Shown: positions 26,486 through 36,173, numbered from the stretch's first letter. The stretch: 64,000 bases of DNA from JAEUKA01 sp035328405 (GCA_035328405.1 DAOLIT010000001.1:84794-148793), one strand, 5' to 3'. Made by a program: numbers and translations. Notes: a model not told the origin generated them from the letters alone.

Positions 26486-27139
26486 CGGTTCCGCTTCCTC
26501 GACGACGACATTCCGTTCCCCCCGAGCGTCCAGCAGTCTTTTCGCAAAACGAAACGCGACCTCGCGCGTCGTCACCGACGAGTCAGCGCCTTCTTCCACC
26601 AAACTCGTCACTTCGGGTTTCTTTACACCGCACGCCGCAAACAAACCGCGCCGAAACGGCTGGGTCGCTGCCCGGGTCACATTGAACGACAAACCGTGAA
26701 TCGCCACTTGATGCTCGACGTGAACGCCGATCGCTCCGAGTTTTTTTTGCGCCACCCAAATCCCGACTGGATCTTTCTTACATGTCGCCGCAACACCCAG
26801 GTCTACCGACACCGACACCGCCGCGTGGGCCAGCCAATCCACATGCCCGACGACGCCTCCTCGCAAACGACAAATCGGATACACGACGAGCTGTCCAGGC
26901 CCGTGAAACGTCGCTTGCCCGCCTCGTTCGATGCGCGCGACGGAAATTCCCTGCGCCGCAAGTGTTTCGACCGACACCAACAAATCCGCCGCCGTCGCAC
27001 GATGTCCCAACGTGACCACCGGCTCGTGTTCCAGCAAAAGCAGCGTCTCTTCCCCACCGTCGAGAACCCGTCCGCGCAATTCCTTTTGCAGCGCCCAAAC
27101 CGGTTCATACAGCACTTTCCCGAGCCACAACGCCCGCAT
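26444..27139 (-). CDS. lipB: Octanoyl-[ACP]:protein N-octanoyltransferase
   Basis: The ATG at 27139 shares its A with the TGA of the upstream PDH gene. The 231-residue product transfers octanoyl from ACP to lipoyl domains, the first step of lipoate synthesis. The family signature RGGQATFHGPGQLVVYP is intact, a conserved Lys follows in KKLGAIGVHVEHQVAIHG, and the catalytic Cys is in FAACGV. Coupling to PDH E1-alpha makes sense because E2 of that complex is a lipoylated target. Confidence 0.94.
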   Translation of the reverse strand: MRALWLGKVLYEPVWALQKELRGRVLDGGEETLLLLEHEPVVTLGHRATAADLLVSVETLAAQGISVARIERGGQATFHGPGQLVVYPICRLRGGVVGHVDWLAHAAVSVSVDLGVAATCKKDPVGIWVAQKKLGAIGVHVEHQVAIHGLSFNVTRAATQPFRRGLFAACGVKKPEVTSLVEEGADSSVTTREVAFRFAKRLLDARGERNVVVEEAEPSAFFGEMSSAVTR

Positions 27140-28197
27140 CAGAACTTGCGCGGGTCCGTTCCCGGTTCTGCGTAAACCGTGGACCACAGACTTGCTTCCT
27201 GCGCCGGGGGAGCTTGTTCGGCAAACTGCACAGCCTCGGTCACGTCGCTGCGAACCTGCGCGTCGATGGCCGACAATTCTGCCTCGGGAAGCACTCGCAA
27301 CAGCCGTTTTCGAGCCAGCTCGATCGCGTCCCGTTTTTTCCACTGCTCGATTTCTTCTTTCGTCCGGTAATTGCCGGGGTCCGACATCGAATGCCCGCGA
27401 TACCGATACGTTTCGATTTCGATCAGCGACGGCACGCCACCCGTCCGCGCCCGATGGACCGCCGCCGAAATCCGGTCGCGCACTTCTAGCACGTCATCGG
27501 CGGAAAAACGGTCTCTCTCCATCGCAAAACCCGCCGCGCGCAACGTGATGTCTTTGTCTGCCAGCGTTCGTTCCAGCGGAGTGCCCATCGAATACTGGTT
27601 GTTCTCGACGATAAACACGACCGGTAGCTTCCACAGCCCCGCGAGCGACAATCCCTCGAAAAACGCGCCTTGGTTGACCGCTCCGTCGCCCAGAAAGCAC
27701 AACGTCACTTCATCCAGGTTCCTGTATTTGCTCGCAAAGGCCACGCCTGCCGCGAGCGGCGTCTGAGCACCGACGATGCCGTATCCGCCCAGAAACCGAT
27801 GCGCGGCGCTGAACATGTGCATCGACCCGCCCATTCCTTTGGAACAACCCGTGTCTTTCGCCAAGAGTTCTGACAAAACCGCCTTCGCAGCGTCGAGCGT
27901 CACGCCCGCCTTTGCCATGAAATGACCGTGTTCTCGATACGAACCGACCATGTAGTCCGTCGGACGCAGCGACAGCGCAGCCCCGACGCAAACCGATTCT
28001 TGTCCGATGGCGAGGTGCAAAAAGCCGCCTATTTTGCCCTGTCCATATGCTTTCGCTGCTGCTTCTTCGACGCGACGAATCAGCAACATTTGCCGATACG
28101 CCCCGCGCAACACCGGTACGTCCGCAGGATCGGTCGGCCTGTCCGCGACGGGAAGTTCAGCTTGCGCCACAGGCAAAGGGGCAGAGGTTGTCTCCAT
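27139..28197 (-). CDS. pdhA: Pyruvate dehydrogenase E1 component, alpha subunit
   Basis: The 352-residue product (ATG 28197) decarboxylates pyruvate with thiamine diphosphate in the E1 alpha/beta heterotetramer. The ThDP motif GDGAVNQGAFFEGLSLAG ends in VENNQYSMGTP as in the family. Other landmarks are IGGFLHLAIGQESVCVG, GCSKGMGGSMHMF and the phosphorylation-loop-like YRYRGHSMSDPGNYR. The E1-beta, E2 and E3 genes are not in this window. It overlaps lipB by 1 bp. A 40-bp gap separates it from the upstream lipoprotein gene. Confidence 0.95.
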   Translation of the reverse strand: METTSAPLPVAQAELPVADRPTDPADVPVLRGAYRQMLLIRRVEEAAAKAYGQGKIGGFLHLAIGQESVCVGAALSLRPTDYMVGSYREHGHFMAKAGVTLDAAKAVLSELLAKDTGCSKGMGGSMHMFSAAHRFLGGYGIVGAQTPLAAGVAFASKYRNLDEVTLCFLGDGAVNQGAFFEGLSLAGLWKLPVVFIVENNQYSMGTPLERTLADKDITLRAAGFAMERDRFSADDVLEVRDRISAAVHRARTGGVPSLIEIETYRYRGHSMSDPGNYRTKEEIEQWKKRDAIELARKRLLRVLPEAELSAIDAQVRSDVTEAVQFAEQAPPAQEASLWSTVYAEPGTDPRKF

Positions 28198-28236
28198 GCT
28201 CCGCACTATATCAAGCGCACCCCAAGCAGGAAGCAA

Positions 28237-28854
28237 CTAGTTTTTGCAACAAAGAACGCCGTTTTCGCTAGATGTGTTCTCGGTTGATTTTGCAAGAGTG
28301 TCATTGGCCTTCAATACTTTGAGTAAGGTACTGTCGGTACCAATGATTGCTCGATTGAACCCACCACAAATTGAGCTTGCTTTCTGCTGGTTGTCAGGAG
28401 ATGTCCCGCAACCTGCAAATCCACGATCCCATAAATTATTATTCGATCCACAGTCAAGCCTATTCCCGTTTGCCTTATACACTCCTACGTCAGCAAAAAA
28501 GAACCCGCTCTTTGCATTGCAAATTCCCAGATTCACAGCAGATGCATCTTTGCATATCGAATAGCCAGTTGCGCAGAGTCCAGACGCAAGTTGCGATTGA
28601 TCCCATTTCCCTGGACAAGCCCAAACTTTGCCTGTTCCAGAACCACTCACATCACTACCATTTGTGCCAGAGCAACCTGGCGTTGGATTCGGTGTGGGAA
28701 CGGGAACATCGCCCGGAACTTTGCATTCTCCAGTCGAGCAAGTGTACCCATCGGGGCACGCACGGTCGGCATCACATTTGAACGTGATTCCCGACAAGTC
28801 GGGAGCGAAACAACCCATCAACAAAGCGATCGGAAGAACAAGCGATTTCCTCAT
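28237..28854 (-). CDS. Cys-rich lipoprotein, unrecognised
   Basis: The 205-residue product has a signal ending LLMGC (lipobox, Cys15), then FKCDADRACPDGYTCSTGEC, a short Cys repeat found in surface proteins of this phylum, a Pro/Thr linker and a Gly/Ser/Cys-rich body with 14 or more Cys that ends in CCKN. It is likely surface-exposed and disulphide-bonded. Function is unknown. The gene is lower in GC than its neighbours. Confidence 0.75.
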   Translation of the reverse strand: MRKSLVLPIALLMGCFAPDLSGITFKCDADRACPDGYTCSTGECKVPGDVPVPTPNPTPGCSGTNGSDVSGSGTGKVWACPGKWDQSQLASGLCATGYSICKDASAVNLGICNAKSGFFFADVGVYKANGNRLDCGSNNNLWDRGFAGCGTSPDNQQKASSICGGFNRAIIGTDSTLLKVLKANDTLAKSTENTSSENGVLCCKN

Positions 28855-28918
28855 TGTCGATACTCCAATTCATGTGAATAAAAACCAGAAGGCCAGAAGG
28901 ATTAAAAGACAGTGAACG

Positions 28919-29773
28919 CTAGAACCGGCCAACAACTGCGAGACCGTTTCCAGTTGGAAGAATTTGTGCGCTCGGCGTTTGAGCCGGAGTTGTTGTGCTT
29001 GTGTTGTGTTTGCTTCTTAAATAAAGCCAGTATCCGGTCCATGCAGCGCCACCGGCCAATGCGACTCCTCCCAATACATCAAACGCTATCGCTGTGTTAT
29101 TCAGCGCATTGCCTTTGTTCACCAAATTTGATACGTCGCCTGTCCAATACCGGCCTTGTGCGGAAGCCACTTCGCTTTGTGTCGATAAGGCCGCTGCCCC
29201 CGTTCCAATGCCAATAGCCAAAAACACAACACCCGCGCCAAGTGTCGCCAGCGCCGGGATCGGAGGCATTTTGGCGTACCCCTTGAGCCACGTCGGGCCG
29301 CCATCCAACGCCAGGGATGGGGCTACCACGAGCGCTGTTTGGGGCGCGCCTTGTTTCAGTTGCCCGATTTTGATTTTCACGTCCTCAGCGTCGGGAGGGT
29401 TCGAGGCCAAATACCGCTCGTAGTACCCCAGGGCTTCCTCGTTGCGCCCTTGCTTTTCTGCGGTTCGTCCCAAGTTGAACAAAAAAGCAGACAGACGAGA
29501 CAGCTCGTATGCCGCTTTGAATTCAGCTTGCGCGGCGGCGTAGTTGCCTTCCTGAAAAAACCGCGCGCCGGAATCGAAATGTTGCTTGGCGGCAGCCATT
29601 TCAGCGTCGGTGGGCGGTTTGGTGGCCTGTTGCGCCGGATCTCCCGAGGATTGAGGCTTTGCGAAAGCGGGAACCGCGAACAAAAGAAAACCTGCCACGG
29701 CTCCCCCACGAAGCCAGTGCGCAGAAAAAGCGGGTGCCAAGGTCGTTGTCCAGTTGAAAAAATAGAGAGCCAC
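28919..29773 (-). CDS. Secreted or membrane-anchored TPR protein (paralogue of 36223-37038)
   Basis: The 284-residue product starts at a GTG (29773), with a signal ending VPAFAKP. Residues 55-135 hold two TPR units (AKQHFDSGARFFQEGNYAAA, FNLGRTAEKQGRNEEALGYY) followed by YLASNPPDAED. Two membrane helices follow in the C-terminal half (IPALATLGAGVVFLAIGIG, AIAFDVLGGVALAGGAAW), and the end reads GLAVVGRF. The same plan, TPR then two helices then a GL-x-VG ending, occurs in the 36223 gene. Such proteins are abundant in myxobacteria; the role is unknown. Confidence 0.75.
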   Translation of the reverse strand: MALYFFNWTTTLAPAFSAHWLRGGAVAGFLLFAVPAFAKPQSSGDPAQQATKPPTDAEMAAAKQHFDSGARFFQEGNYAAAQAEFKAAYELSRLSAFLFNLGRTAEKQGRNEEALGYYERYLASNPPDAEDVKIKIGQLKQGAPQTALVVAPSLALDGGPTWLKGYAKMPPIPALATLGAGVVFLAIGIGTGAAALSTQSEVASAQGRYWTGDVSNLVNKGNALNNTAIAFDVLGGVALAGGAAWTGYWLYLRSKHNTSTTTPAQTPSAQILPTGNGLAVVGRF

Positions 29774-30033
29774 GTTGCGAATATATCACGGTTGTTGGTG
29801 TGTTTGCGCTGGTGTTTCAAGCCCCACCTCGACGGTGGTTGGCACACGCGCTGCTGTATTCACTCGCCGCAGAAGTGGACCCAACCCGTTTCCGTCGGAA
29901 GTGATCCGCACGGTTTCGCAAAAGAGTGCGAGGCAGCACACGAAAACGGCGCGAGCCCTCGCAAACAGGTGCGCATTCGCACAAACGGAATCTCGGGTCT
30001 TCGCGACGAAACACCCTGAAAAACCGGACAACC

Positions 30034-31512
30034 ATGAAGACAGAACCAACAGAACAGACCCAAGACCAACTCTCATCGGCGGCGGACGCGTCGAATGTGT
30101 TCGACGTAATCATCGTTGGAGGCGGCGTGACCGGCTGCGCGATGGCGGCGGCGCTGGCAACCGAACACCGAAGCATTTTGGTGCTGGAGGCCCGTACAAA
30201 ACACAAACCGCGTTTTGCCGGCGAGCTATTGCACCCAACGGGAACGCAAGTTCTGGATGATTTGGGATTTCTGCCGACGCTGAGACGGCACGGCGGTGTC
30301 GATGTAGACGGTTTTGCCGTCGTGAAATCGCCGGGTTCGCCTGTGACGAAATTGCCCTACTCGGAAATCGCCGGAAATCGACCGACCGGTTTTGCAATGG
30401 AACACCGCGATCTCGTCGACGGAATGCGTGCGTGGGCGCAAAAACAGCCCGGCGTCACGTTTCGCAAAAGCGAGCAGGTCGAGAGCTTGATTCGTGCCGC
30501 AGATGGTCGCGTCTGTGGCGTGACGACGAAAACAGGTACGTTCCGTGCAAAACTCGTTTTGGGATGCGATGGGCGGCACTCCAAAATGCGTGCGCTGTTG
30601 GGTTTGTCTGAGCAGGCGCGGCTTCTTTCGTTTTCGGTGGCGATGCGTCTGCCCGACGCGGCGAAGCTGCTCCCTTGCCCGACATTTGGTCACATTTTCC
30701 TGGGGGCTTGGGGACCGATGTTGATCTATCCCATCGGAGGTCCTTCCGGCGAAAAGGATGCGCGTGGTTGCTTCGACGTGTCTTCCGAATTGTCAGGGGG
30801 ACCACAAGGTGCCATCGAGCTTTTGCGACGAGAATACGCCCAACATTTGCCCGCATCGCTCGCGGCTGCGTTGCTCGATTCGCTGGCCAAAGAACCTCCG
30901 CAAATTGCGGCGAATGAAGCGATCCGAACCGAAAACGCCGTCGCGCACGGTGCCGCCATCGTCGGAGACGCAGCCGGATGTGCGCATCCTCTGACAGCGG
31001 CAGGCATGACGGTTTGTTTCACCGACGCAAGCCGACTCGGAACATTGCTTTCATCGATAACGGATTTTGGCGATGAAACGGCTGTCGATGCCGCGCTGCG
31101 ACAGTACGAGATCGAACGGTATCGTTTCGTGCGCGTCCGCGAGCTGCTCACCGACGCGCTGTACGAGGTGTTTCGCGGCACGGAACCTGGAACGCGCGCT
31201 CTTCGGGAGGGCATTTTTCGTTATTGGGAGGGCAATCGCGCCGCCCGAGCCCGCTCGATGGCGTTGCTGTCTGGCGCAGACTCCCGACCCAGCGTTTTTT
31301 TGCGCGAGTATCTGTCCGTGATCGGTTTTTCAACGAGCGCGGCGCTTTGGGGGGAAACCGATCGACCTGCCAAGGACAGTTCTCCGTTGCGCGAACGAAT
31401 CGACTCGCTGTGGGGCCTCGGCCAAAAAAGCGTGGAAAAAGCCCACCTCGTTTTCAGCGATGTCCGACGAGAATTTTTACGGGCTAGGAATGTATCCGCA
31501 CCTGCGTCTTGA
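30034..31512 (+). CDS. FAD-dependent monooxygenase, squalene-epoxidase-like
   Basis: The 492-residue product (ATG 30034) opens with the Rossmann FAD motif VIIVGGGVTGCAMAAALA, followed by GELLHPTG, which resembles the GELLQPGG of squalene monooxygenases. The second FAD motif reads GDAAGCAHPLTAAGMTVCFTDA, close to the GD..HPLTGGGMTV region of that family. No membrane helix is obvious. A role in sterol or other triterpenoid oxidation is possible because some myxobacteria make sterols, but no cyclase gene is nearby and a geranylgeranyl-reductase-type flavoprotein cannot be excluded. Its 3' end overlaps the convergent glutaredoxin-like gene by 29 bp. Confidence 0.72.
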   Translation: MKTEPTEQTQDQLSSAADASNVFDVIIVGGGVTGCAMAAALATEHRSILVLEARTKHKPRFAGELLHPTGTQVLDDLGFLPTLRRHGGVDVDGFAVVKSPGSPVTKLPYSEIAGNRPTGFAMEHRDLVDGMRAWAQKQPGVTFRKSEQVESLIRAADGRVCGVTTKTGTFRAKLVLGCDGRHSKMRALLGLSEQARLLSFSVAMRLPDAAKLLPCPTFGHIFLGAWGPMLIYPIGGPSGEKDARGCFDVSSELSGGPQGAIELLRREYAQHLPASLAAALLDSLAKEPPQIAANEAIRTENAVAHGAAIVGDAAGCAHPLTAAGMTVCFTDASRLGTLLSSITDFGDETAVDAALRQYEIERYRFVRVRELLTDALYEVFRGTEPGTRALREGIFRYWEGNRAARARSMALLSGADSRPSVFLREYLSVIGFSTSAALWGETDRPAKDSSPLRERIDSLWGLGQKSVEKAHLVFSDVRREFLRARNVSAPAS

Positions 31513-31762
31513 GAAATTCAATGATGTCTGCGGATTCGTAAAGGGGTTTGCCGTTCACAAACAAACAGGGGACTTGGCGGCTGCCCCCGACGTTCACAAG
31601 TTCGGCAAGGGCCGCTTTGTCTTTGCGAATGTCACGCATGGGTAGAGACAAACCCAGTGCATCGGCTGCGACGAACACCCTTTGGCAAAAGGGGCATGTC
31701 TCATACTGGTAAAGGAGAAGGGAAAGGGGGTTCCCCTGTGGATCGAAAAAGGTCTGGGCCAT
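31484..31762 (-). CDS. Glutaredoxin/GST-N-like thioredoxin-fold protein
   Basis: The 92-residue product has YETCPFCQRV with a CPFC active site near the N-terminus, a cis-Pro motif (RQVPCLFVNG) and LYESADIIEFL, the ending of glutaredoxin and GST N-terminal domains. It should reduce disulphides or glutathionylated proteins in the cytoplasm. It ends inside the 3' end of the convergent flavoprotein gene and starts 25 bp downstream of the beta-barrel gene. Confidence 0.88.
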   Translation of the reverse strand: MAQTFFDPQGNPLSLLLYQYETCPFCQRVFVAADALGLSLPMRDIRKDKAALAELVNVGGSRQVPCLFVNGKPLYESADIIEFLKTQVRIHS

Positions 31763-31787
31763 GCCCGCACTTTACCAAAAAGCAGCC

Positions 31788-32450
31788 TCACAACACCACG
31801 CGATACCCGACCCCCAGCGTGAGCGAACCGACAGAGCCGTCCCCTGTAGACTTCTGTGCGATACCAGCCCACAAGAACTGAAACTCTCCAAACAGCCGTC
31901 CGGGCCCGAGCATGTAGTTCACACCGATGGGCACACCCACGCCGACTTGCGTCGAGGTTTCAACTGTCTCGAGGATGGTTTGACCACCTGCGACGCCTCC
32001 TGAAATCGTGCGGACGGCATACACGCGCGGCCCAATACCGACGTAAGGCAGCACCTTCCCGAGCGGCAAATTGGCCAAAAGAGTCACACCGATCAGAAAG
32101 TGTTGTTCGGTCGAGTTGTAGTCAAATGCACCCCCAGGTACGCGGGTGTCGGCAATCCCACTGCCGCTCGTCGAGGGCATCGTGAACGCAAAGGATGCCG
32201 TGACGCCCAGAATCCGGCGACCGTAGGGCAGAAGATATCCGGCCTCGAGTTCGGGCAGAATGTGCGTTCCCAGCGGCGAGAACGCCTGCGGCAAAAGAAC
32301 ACCCAGTTTCAACCCAACAAGCATCGCTCCTTTGTCCCCAGGAGGAATTTGCGCCGTCGAAGGCACATTCCGATCCGCGTACGCCAAAGAGCCCCACAAC
32401 AGCAGTGAGACGGTGGAAAACATCCTCAACCAACGTGTGTACGTATTCAT
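31788..32450 (-). CDS. Outer-membrane beta-barrel protein (OmpA/OmpW-like size)
   Basis: The 220-residue product has a signal peptide (LLLWGSLAYA then DRNV) and a body of short amphipathic strands rich in Gly and aromatics (LKLGVLLPQAF, YVGIGPRVYAV, GVGVPIGVNYML), ending in GVGYRVVL. The size fits an 8-stranded barrel. No ligand can be predicted. It lies 15 bp downstream of the large IPT/Kelch lipoprotein gene and is probably co-transcribed with it. Confidence 0.72.
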   Translation of the reverse strand: MNTYTRWLRMFSTVSLLLWGSLAYADRNVPSTAQIPPGDKGAMLVGLKLGVLLPQAFSPLGTHILPELEAGYLLPYGRRILGVTASFAFTMPSTSGSGIADTRVPGGAFDYNSTEQHFLIGVTLLANLPLGKVLPYVGIGPRVYAVRTISGGVAGGQTILETVETSTQVGVGVPIGVNYMLGPGRLFGEFQFLWAGIAQKSTGDGSVGSLTLGVGYRVVL

Positions 32451-32465
32451 CGGCTCCCCCGTCCG

Positions 32466-35400
32466 TTACCAAATGGTCTGTTCGGTTGTGTTTTGGGCGC
32501 TGTTCACGCCACCGTTTGCACCCCCGAGTTGATAGATGAAAGCACTTTCCATCGCCGTCCCAGCCAGGGCGCGAGTCAGTTTGAGGGTGCCACTCCCAAG
32601 CGCGTTAAAATTGGCCAGGCTCGTCGCTGTATTCAAATTCGCACTGTCCGAGTTGGTCACGGCAGCACCGGCTTGGAACCCCCCGAACGTCATCATTTGA
32701 TTGTTGACCAGCGCGACCCCTGAAGCAGGCCGTTTCATACCAGACCCAGACGATGCCGTCGAAAACGCCGCCAACACACCGCCCGCTTGCACTTTCGCAA
32801 CCTCGACCGTGCCATCCAGCGTCGTCACCGACGTGGTAGAACCCGCAGAGACATACAGATAGGTATCATTTCCCGTGATCACACTGTTTTGAGCTGCGGT
32901 TCCAGCGACGGCAGTAAGCGCCCACCGGGCCCTCATTGTACTTGCCGAAGCAGACCACGTTCCGACGTTCTGGCCCCCTGTCACCAAGGTGATGGGCAGA
33001 ACCTCGATACCAGAAAGGGACGTTGGGGTTGCGATCGTTCCGCTGTTTCCGCCCGTTGCATACAGATAGTACTTGGACGCATCGCCTGGGTCTTGCGCGA
33101 TCGCTGCACCGGCCCCTATTCGTGCGGTTGCAAGCTGTGGGAGTGTCTTCCAGACGCCTGTTGCACCCAGCGGATAGGGGGATGCCCCCGACGGTGTGAT
33201 GGTTCCATCATCCAAGTAACAGAGCGGTGTCTTGGTGCTGAGAATGTTCCCCAGAAACAACTCCTTTCCTGCTGGATCATTGGCCTTGGGGGAACGGTAC
33301 ACATTGAAACTGGCCGCACCGGGATACCTGGCCGCTGGGGGAGCATACACACAGACTTGCACCTTCCCATTGCTGAGCGCTGGAACCTGAATCGGGAAGA
33401 AGTCACTCGCCAGAGTTTCTCCGTTTGGATTGTTTGCATCTGCCCCACTCATCACCGCAGACAATCGATACGTGTAAAGCCCCTGTGTAAGCCCCGACCC
33501 CGCGCTGTACTTCACGTCCACATCCTCGACTTGCGGAGCATTCAAGGGATTCAGGATTTCCGCGCGATACACATCCCGAACTGCTGCCGCACCGTCGAAA
33601 CCTCCGACTGCATACACAAACCGACCCAACACCGCAACACCCTGAAAAGACAGGGCTTTTGGAAGCGATTTTGGAAGTGCAAAAAAGGCCCCCAAATCAC
33701 CATTAAGCGCGGTCGGCGCAGCTTCGACAGAGGCCATCGGTTGGTTGTTTTGTCCGTTGTCGCCACCAAGCGCATACACAAAACGCGCAACAGGGGTAGG
33801 GCGACCAGCGAAGGCAGCAAGTGCTCGACGACCGATCGTTAGGTTCGTCCCATTTTTGAAGCCAGTCAGGTTGAGTGAAGCGTTTGTGACACCGATGGCG
33901 GAATAATCAAAGAAGGTGCCATCTGTGTTCGCAACACGCACGATGCAGAGAACTCCTGTTGCCGTGAAAGTGGCCGCAATCGAAGTACTTGTGATTGTTC
34001 CTGCCGTCGCCGAACTTCCTGTTGTCGGATTCCCGTTTGCATCTTGGCAAGACAATGTCAGCGTCGCCCCTGACCGGAAGCCGCTACCATTGATGGTGGC
34101 GGGTGTGGCTGTCCCGGTAACAAAAGAAGAGGGAGCGATGCTCGTGATGACAGGAGGAGGCGAAGCCGCCAGCGTGACCACAAACGCATTTTTCTTGATG
34201 CCGAAACTCCCGTCGGGATTCACCACCAAAAGATCGTAAGTTCCAGCGGCAAGTCCTGAACGCACAACCGCCGACAGAGAAGTCGCGCTCTGGTAGGTCA
34301 CTGCGGCCAATGCCAACGCTTGCGGAGTGGTGGCAGAGGTCAAATACGCGCGCGGTGTGCTGACAAAACCCGTTCCCGTGATCACCACCCCTGTGTCTTG
34401 TCCGGTACTCCCAAACCCAGGAGTCACATTTGTCACCGTCAGCGTCGGTGTCGCAACGATTTTCAGCGCACTTTGCAAGAATGCCGAACACGTCGATTGA
34501 TCGTCCAGTTTCATGTCATACACACCCGCCGCCATACCCGCAGGAATCGTTACGGTTGCGCGGTTTGGGAATACCGGATTCGTGGAGACCGTCAGGTTTG
34601 TGAAACTCGACGTTCCCGTCGGTGCAATCGCGATCGTTTTGATCGGGGGACTAATGCTCGTGGCATATACCGTCGCCTGTATCGTAGTGACGTTGGGAAT
34701 CGCAGGTGGATCGACAAACAGAATCGCCGGACCCGGCGTAATCGTGACCGCAGCCGGAACAGAGATTTCACAGCCCGCCTGATTGCGGACAATCAAATTG
34801 TACGGACCTCCGACGGGAAGTGGCCCTGAAAAGCCAGCGAGCGCCTGCGTTTCCTGTGCATTTGAGGAATACGTGCTCGAAGGAACCTGCGTGGTCGCAT
34901 TCACATCCAGGACCGCAGAACCCCCTGTGTACAGTTTCGTCCCTGTGATGGTTAGGGTTCCTCCTCCCATACACATCGATTTCGGTGACACATTCGTTAC
35001 CGTCGGAGCAGACACCACATCGACTTGGATGGGAGTGCTGGTACTGCACGCATTCTGTCCCGGATTCAGAATCGTCGCGGCGTACGTTCCATTTGCAAAT
35101 GTTCCGGTTGGAACCGTGAATTGCAGGGTCTGGCACAGCGACGCATTGGGAGCATCCACGATCGGCGTGCAATTCGAGGTCGTCGTTTGAAATGTCTGTC
35201 CACCTATGCTCACAATGGGGTTTTGCACGGGAGGTCCGGCAAGCTGCAAAAAGTTCTGACCCTGTACCACCAGCGTCGTGTTTGCCACCGAACAGACCGC
35301 CAGGTTTTTTACTGTGGTAATGATGGGGGCCGGAATCAGAACCACCCGCACATCCTCTTTGGAGGAACAATCTGCAGCGCCCGGATTTGTCGCCGTTGCG

Positions 35401-36173
35401 CGATACGTGGTCGGCACAAGCGCCCCTTTGTCCACCGCAACTTGAAGTTCCAAACACAGCTCCAGCAAAAGGCCTTGCGGTGAAGGAATCGGTTGACATT
35501 GGTTTGCGCTGACACTTCTTGCAGCGACGGGGGAACCCGTTCCATCCGCAGCCGCAAATACCACGGTAGGAAGCTCTGTTCCACCGATTCGGAGCAAATT
35601 CTGTCCTGTCACCGTGAACGTGGATTCCGCTTGTTCATTGCAAGACGGATTCGGTGTCACAGCAGAAAGGACTGGGGGCGGAACCACGGCAAGACCACCC
35701 TCTTTGAGGGCTCGCACATCATCGGGATTTTGCACAACCACGTCATACAAACCCGGCGACAAATCCTCTCCTGGTGTACCCGTTGCGGGGTCAGCATTTA
35801 CCATCGCTGGATACACATCGAATTGCATCTCGTTTTGCGAGGCAAACCGCACATGAGTCTGGTCCTGTCCATCGTACACACGCAGTTCCGTTCCTGCCCC
35901 TTGCGCCCCTGAAAGTTGTGTTCTCTGCGAAAGCAACACGCGGGGTAGTTCCAACCCCTGTTGATCGGTCAACGAACCCGTTGGCAGTGGTGTGAAGTTG
36001 GTTCCCAGGATTTTCACAGGGGTTGTCTTTTGAACGGGACAGACCACTTGCGGCTGCACTGTGTCAATGCTCGCCGTCGGTGAAATGATTTCCCCCTTAC
36101 ATCCGAACAACATTGGAACAAGGGAAAAAAGGAAGGCCGAAACAAACACCACCCGGTTTCCTAAGCGTGTCAT
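32466..36173 (-). CDS. Large IPT/TIG-repeat and Kelch-like lipoprotein
   Basis: The ATG at 36173 gives 1,235 residues with a lipoprotein signal ending MLFGC (Cys25). The first two thirds contain many Ig-like IPT/TIG units (VKILGTNFTPLP, FTVTGQNLLRIGG, LVVQGQNFLQLAG, GVVITGTGFVSTP, ATINGSGFRSGA), several with single Cys. The last third has Kelch-like units with ALGGDNGQNNQP, AVGGFDGAAAV and QLGGANGG and a clear beta-propeller rhythm. It is probably a long surface adhesin or envelope receptor. The downstream beta-barrel gene (15 bp away) may encode its outer-membrane partner. Confidence 0.85.
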   Translation of the reverse strand: MTRLGNRVVFVSAFLFSLVPMLFGCKGEIISPTASIDTVQPQVVCPVQKTTPVKILGTNFTPLPTGSLTDQQGLELPRVLLSQRTQLSGAQGAGTELRVYDGQDQTHVRFASQNEMQFDVYPAMVNADPATGTPGEDLSPGLYDVVVQNPDDVRALKEGGLAVVPPPVLSAVTPNPSCNEQAESTFTVTGQNLLRIGGTELPTVVFAAADGTGSPVAARSVSANQCQPIPSPQGLLLELCLELQVAVDKGALVPTTYRATATNPGAADCSSKEDVRVVLIPAPIITTVKNLAVCSVANTTLVVQGQNFLQLAGPPVQNPIVSIGGQTFQTTTSNCTPIVDAPNASLCQTLQFTVPTGTFANGTYAATILNPGQNACSTSTPIQVDVVSAPTVTNVSPKSMCMGGGTLTITGTKLYTGGSAVLDVNATTQVPSSTYSSNAQETQALAGFSGPLPVGGPYNLIVRNQAGCEISVPAAVTITPGPAILFVDPPAIPNVTTIQATVYATSISPPIKTIAIAPTGTSSFTNLTVSTNPVFPNRATVTIPAGMAAGVYDMKLDDQSTCSAFLQSALKIVATPTLTVTNVTPGFGSTGQDTGVVITGTGFVSTPRAYLTSATTPQALALAAVTYQSATSLSAVVRSGLAAGTYDLLVVNPDGSFGIKKNAFVVTLAASPPPVITSIAPSSFVTGTATPATINGSGFRSGATLTLSCQDANGNPTTGSSATAGTITSTSIAATFTATGVLCIVRVANTDGTFFDYSAIGVTNASLNLTGFKNGTNLTIGRRALAAFAGRPTPVARFVYALGGDNGQNNQPMASVEAAPTALNGDLGAFFALPKSLPKALSFQGVAVLGRFVYAVGGFDGAAAVRDVYRAEILNPLNAPQVEDVDVKYSAGSGLTQGLYTYRLSAVMSGADANNPNGETLASDFFPIQVPALSNGKVQVCVYAPPAARYPGAASFNVYRSPKANDPAGKELFLGNILSTKTPLCYLDDGTITPSGASPYPLGATGVWKTLPQLATARIGAGAAIAQDPGDASKYYLYATGGNSGTIATPTSLSGIEVLPITLVTGGQNVGTWSASASTMRARWALTAVAGTAAQNSVITGNDTYLYVSAGSTTSVTTLDGTVEVAKVQAGGVLAAFSTASSGSGMKRPASGVALVNNQMMTFGGFQAGAAVTNSDSANLNTATSLANFNALGSGTLKLTRALAGTAMESAFIYQLGGANGGVNSAQNTTEQTIW

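Noticed and set aside
29774..30033. Small lipoprotein gene on the minus strand in the gap (start near 30076)
   Set aside because: The frame overlaps the flavoprotein start, has no ribosome site and shows only a short hydrophobic stretch.
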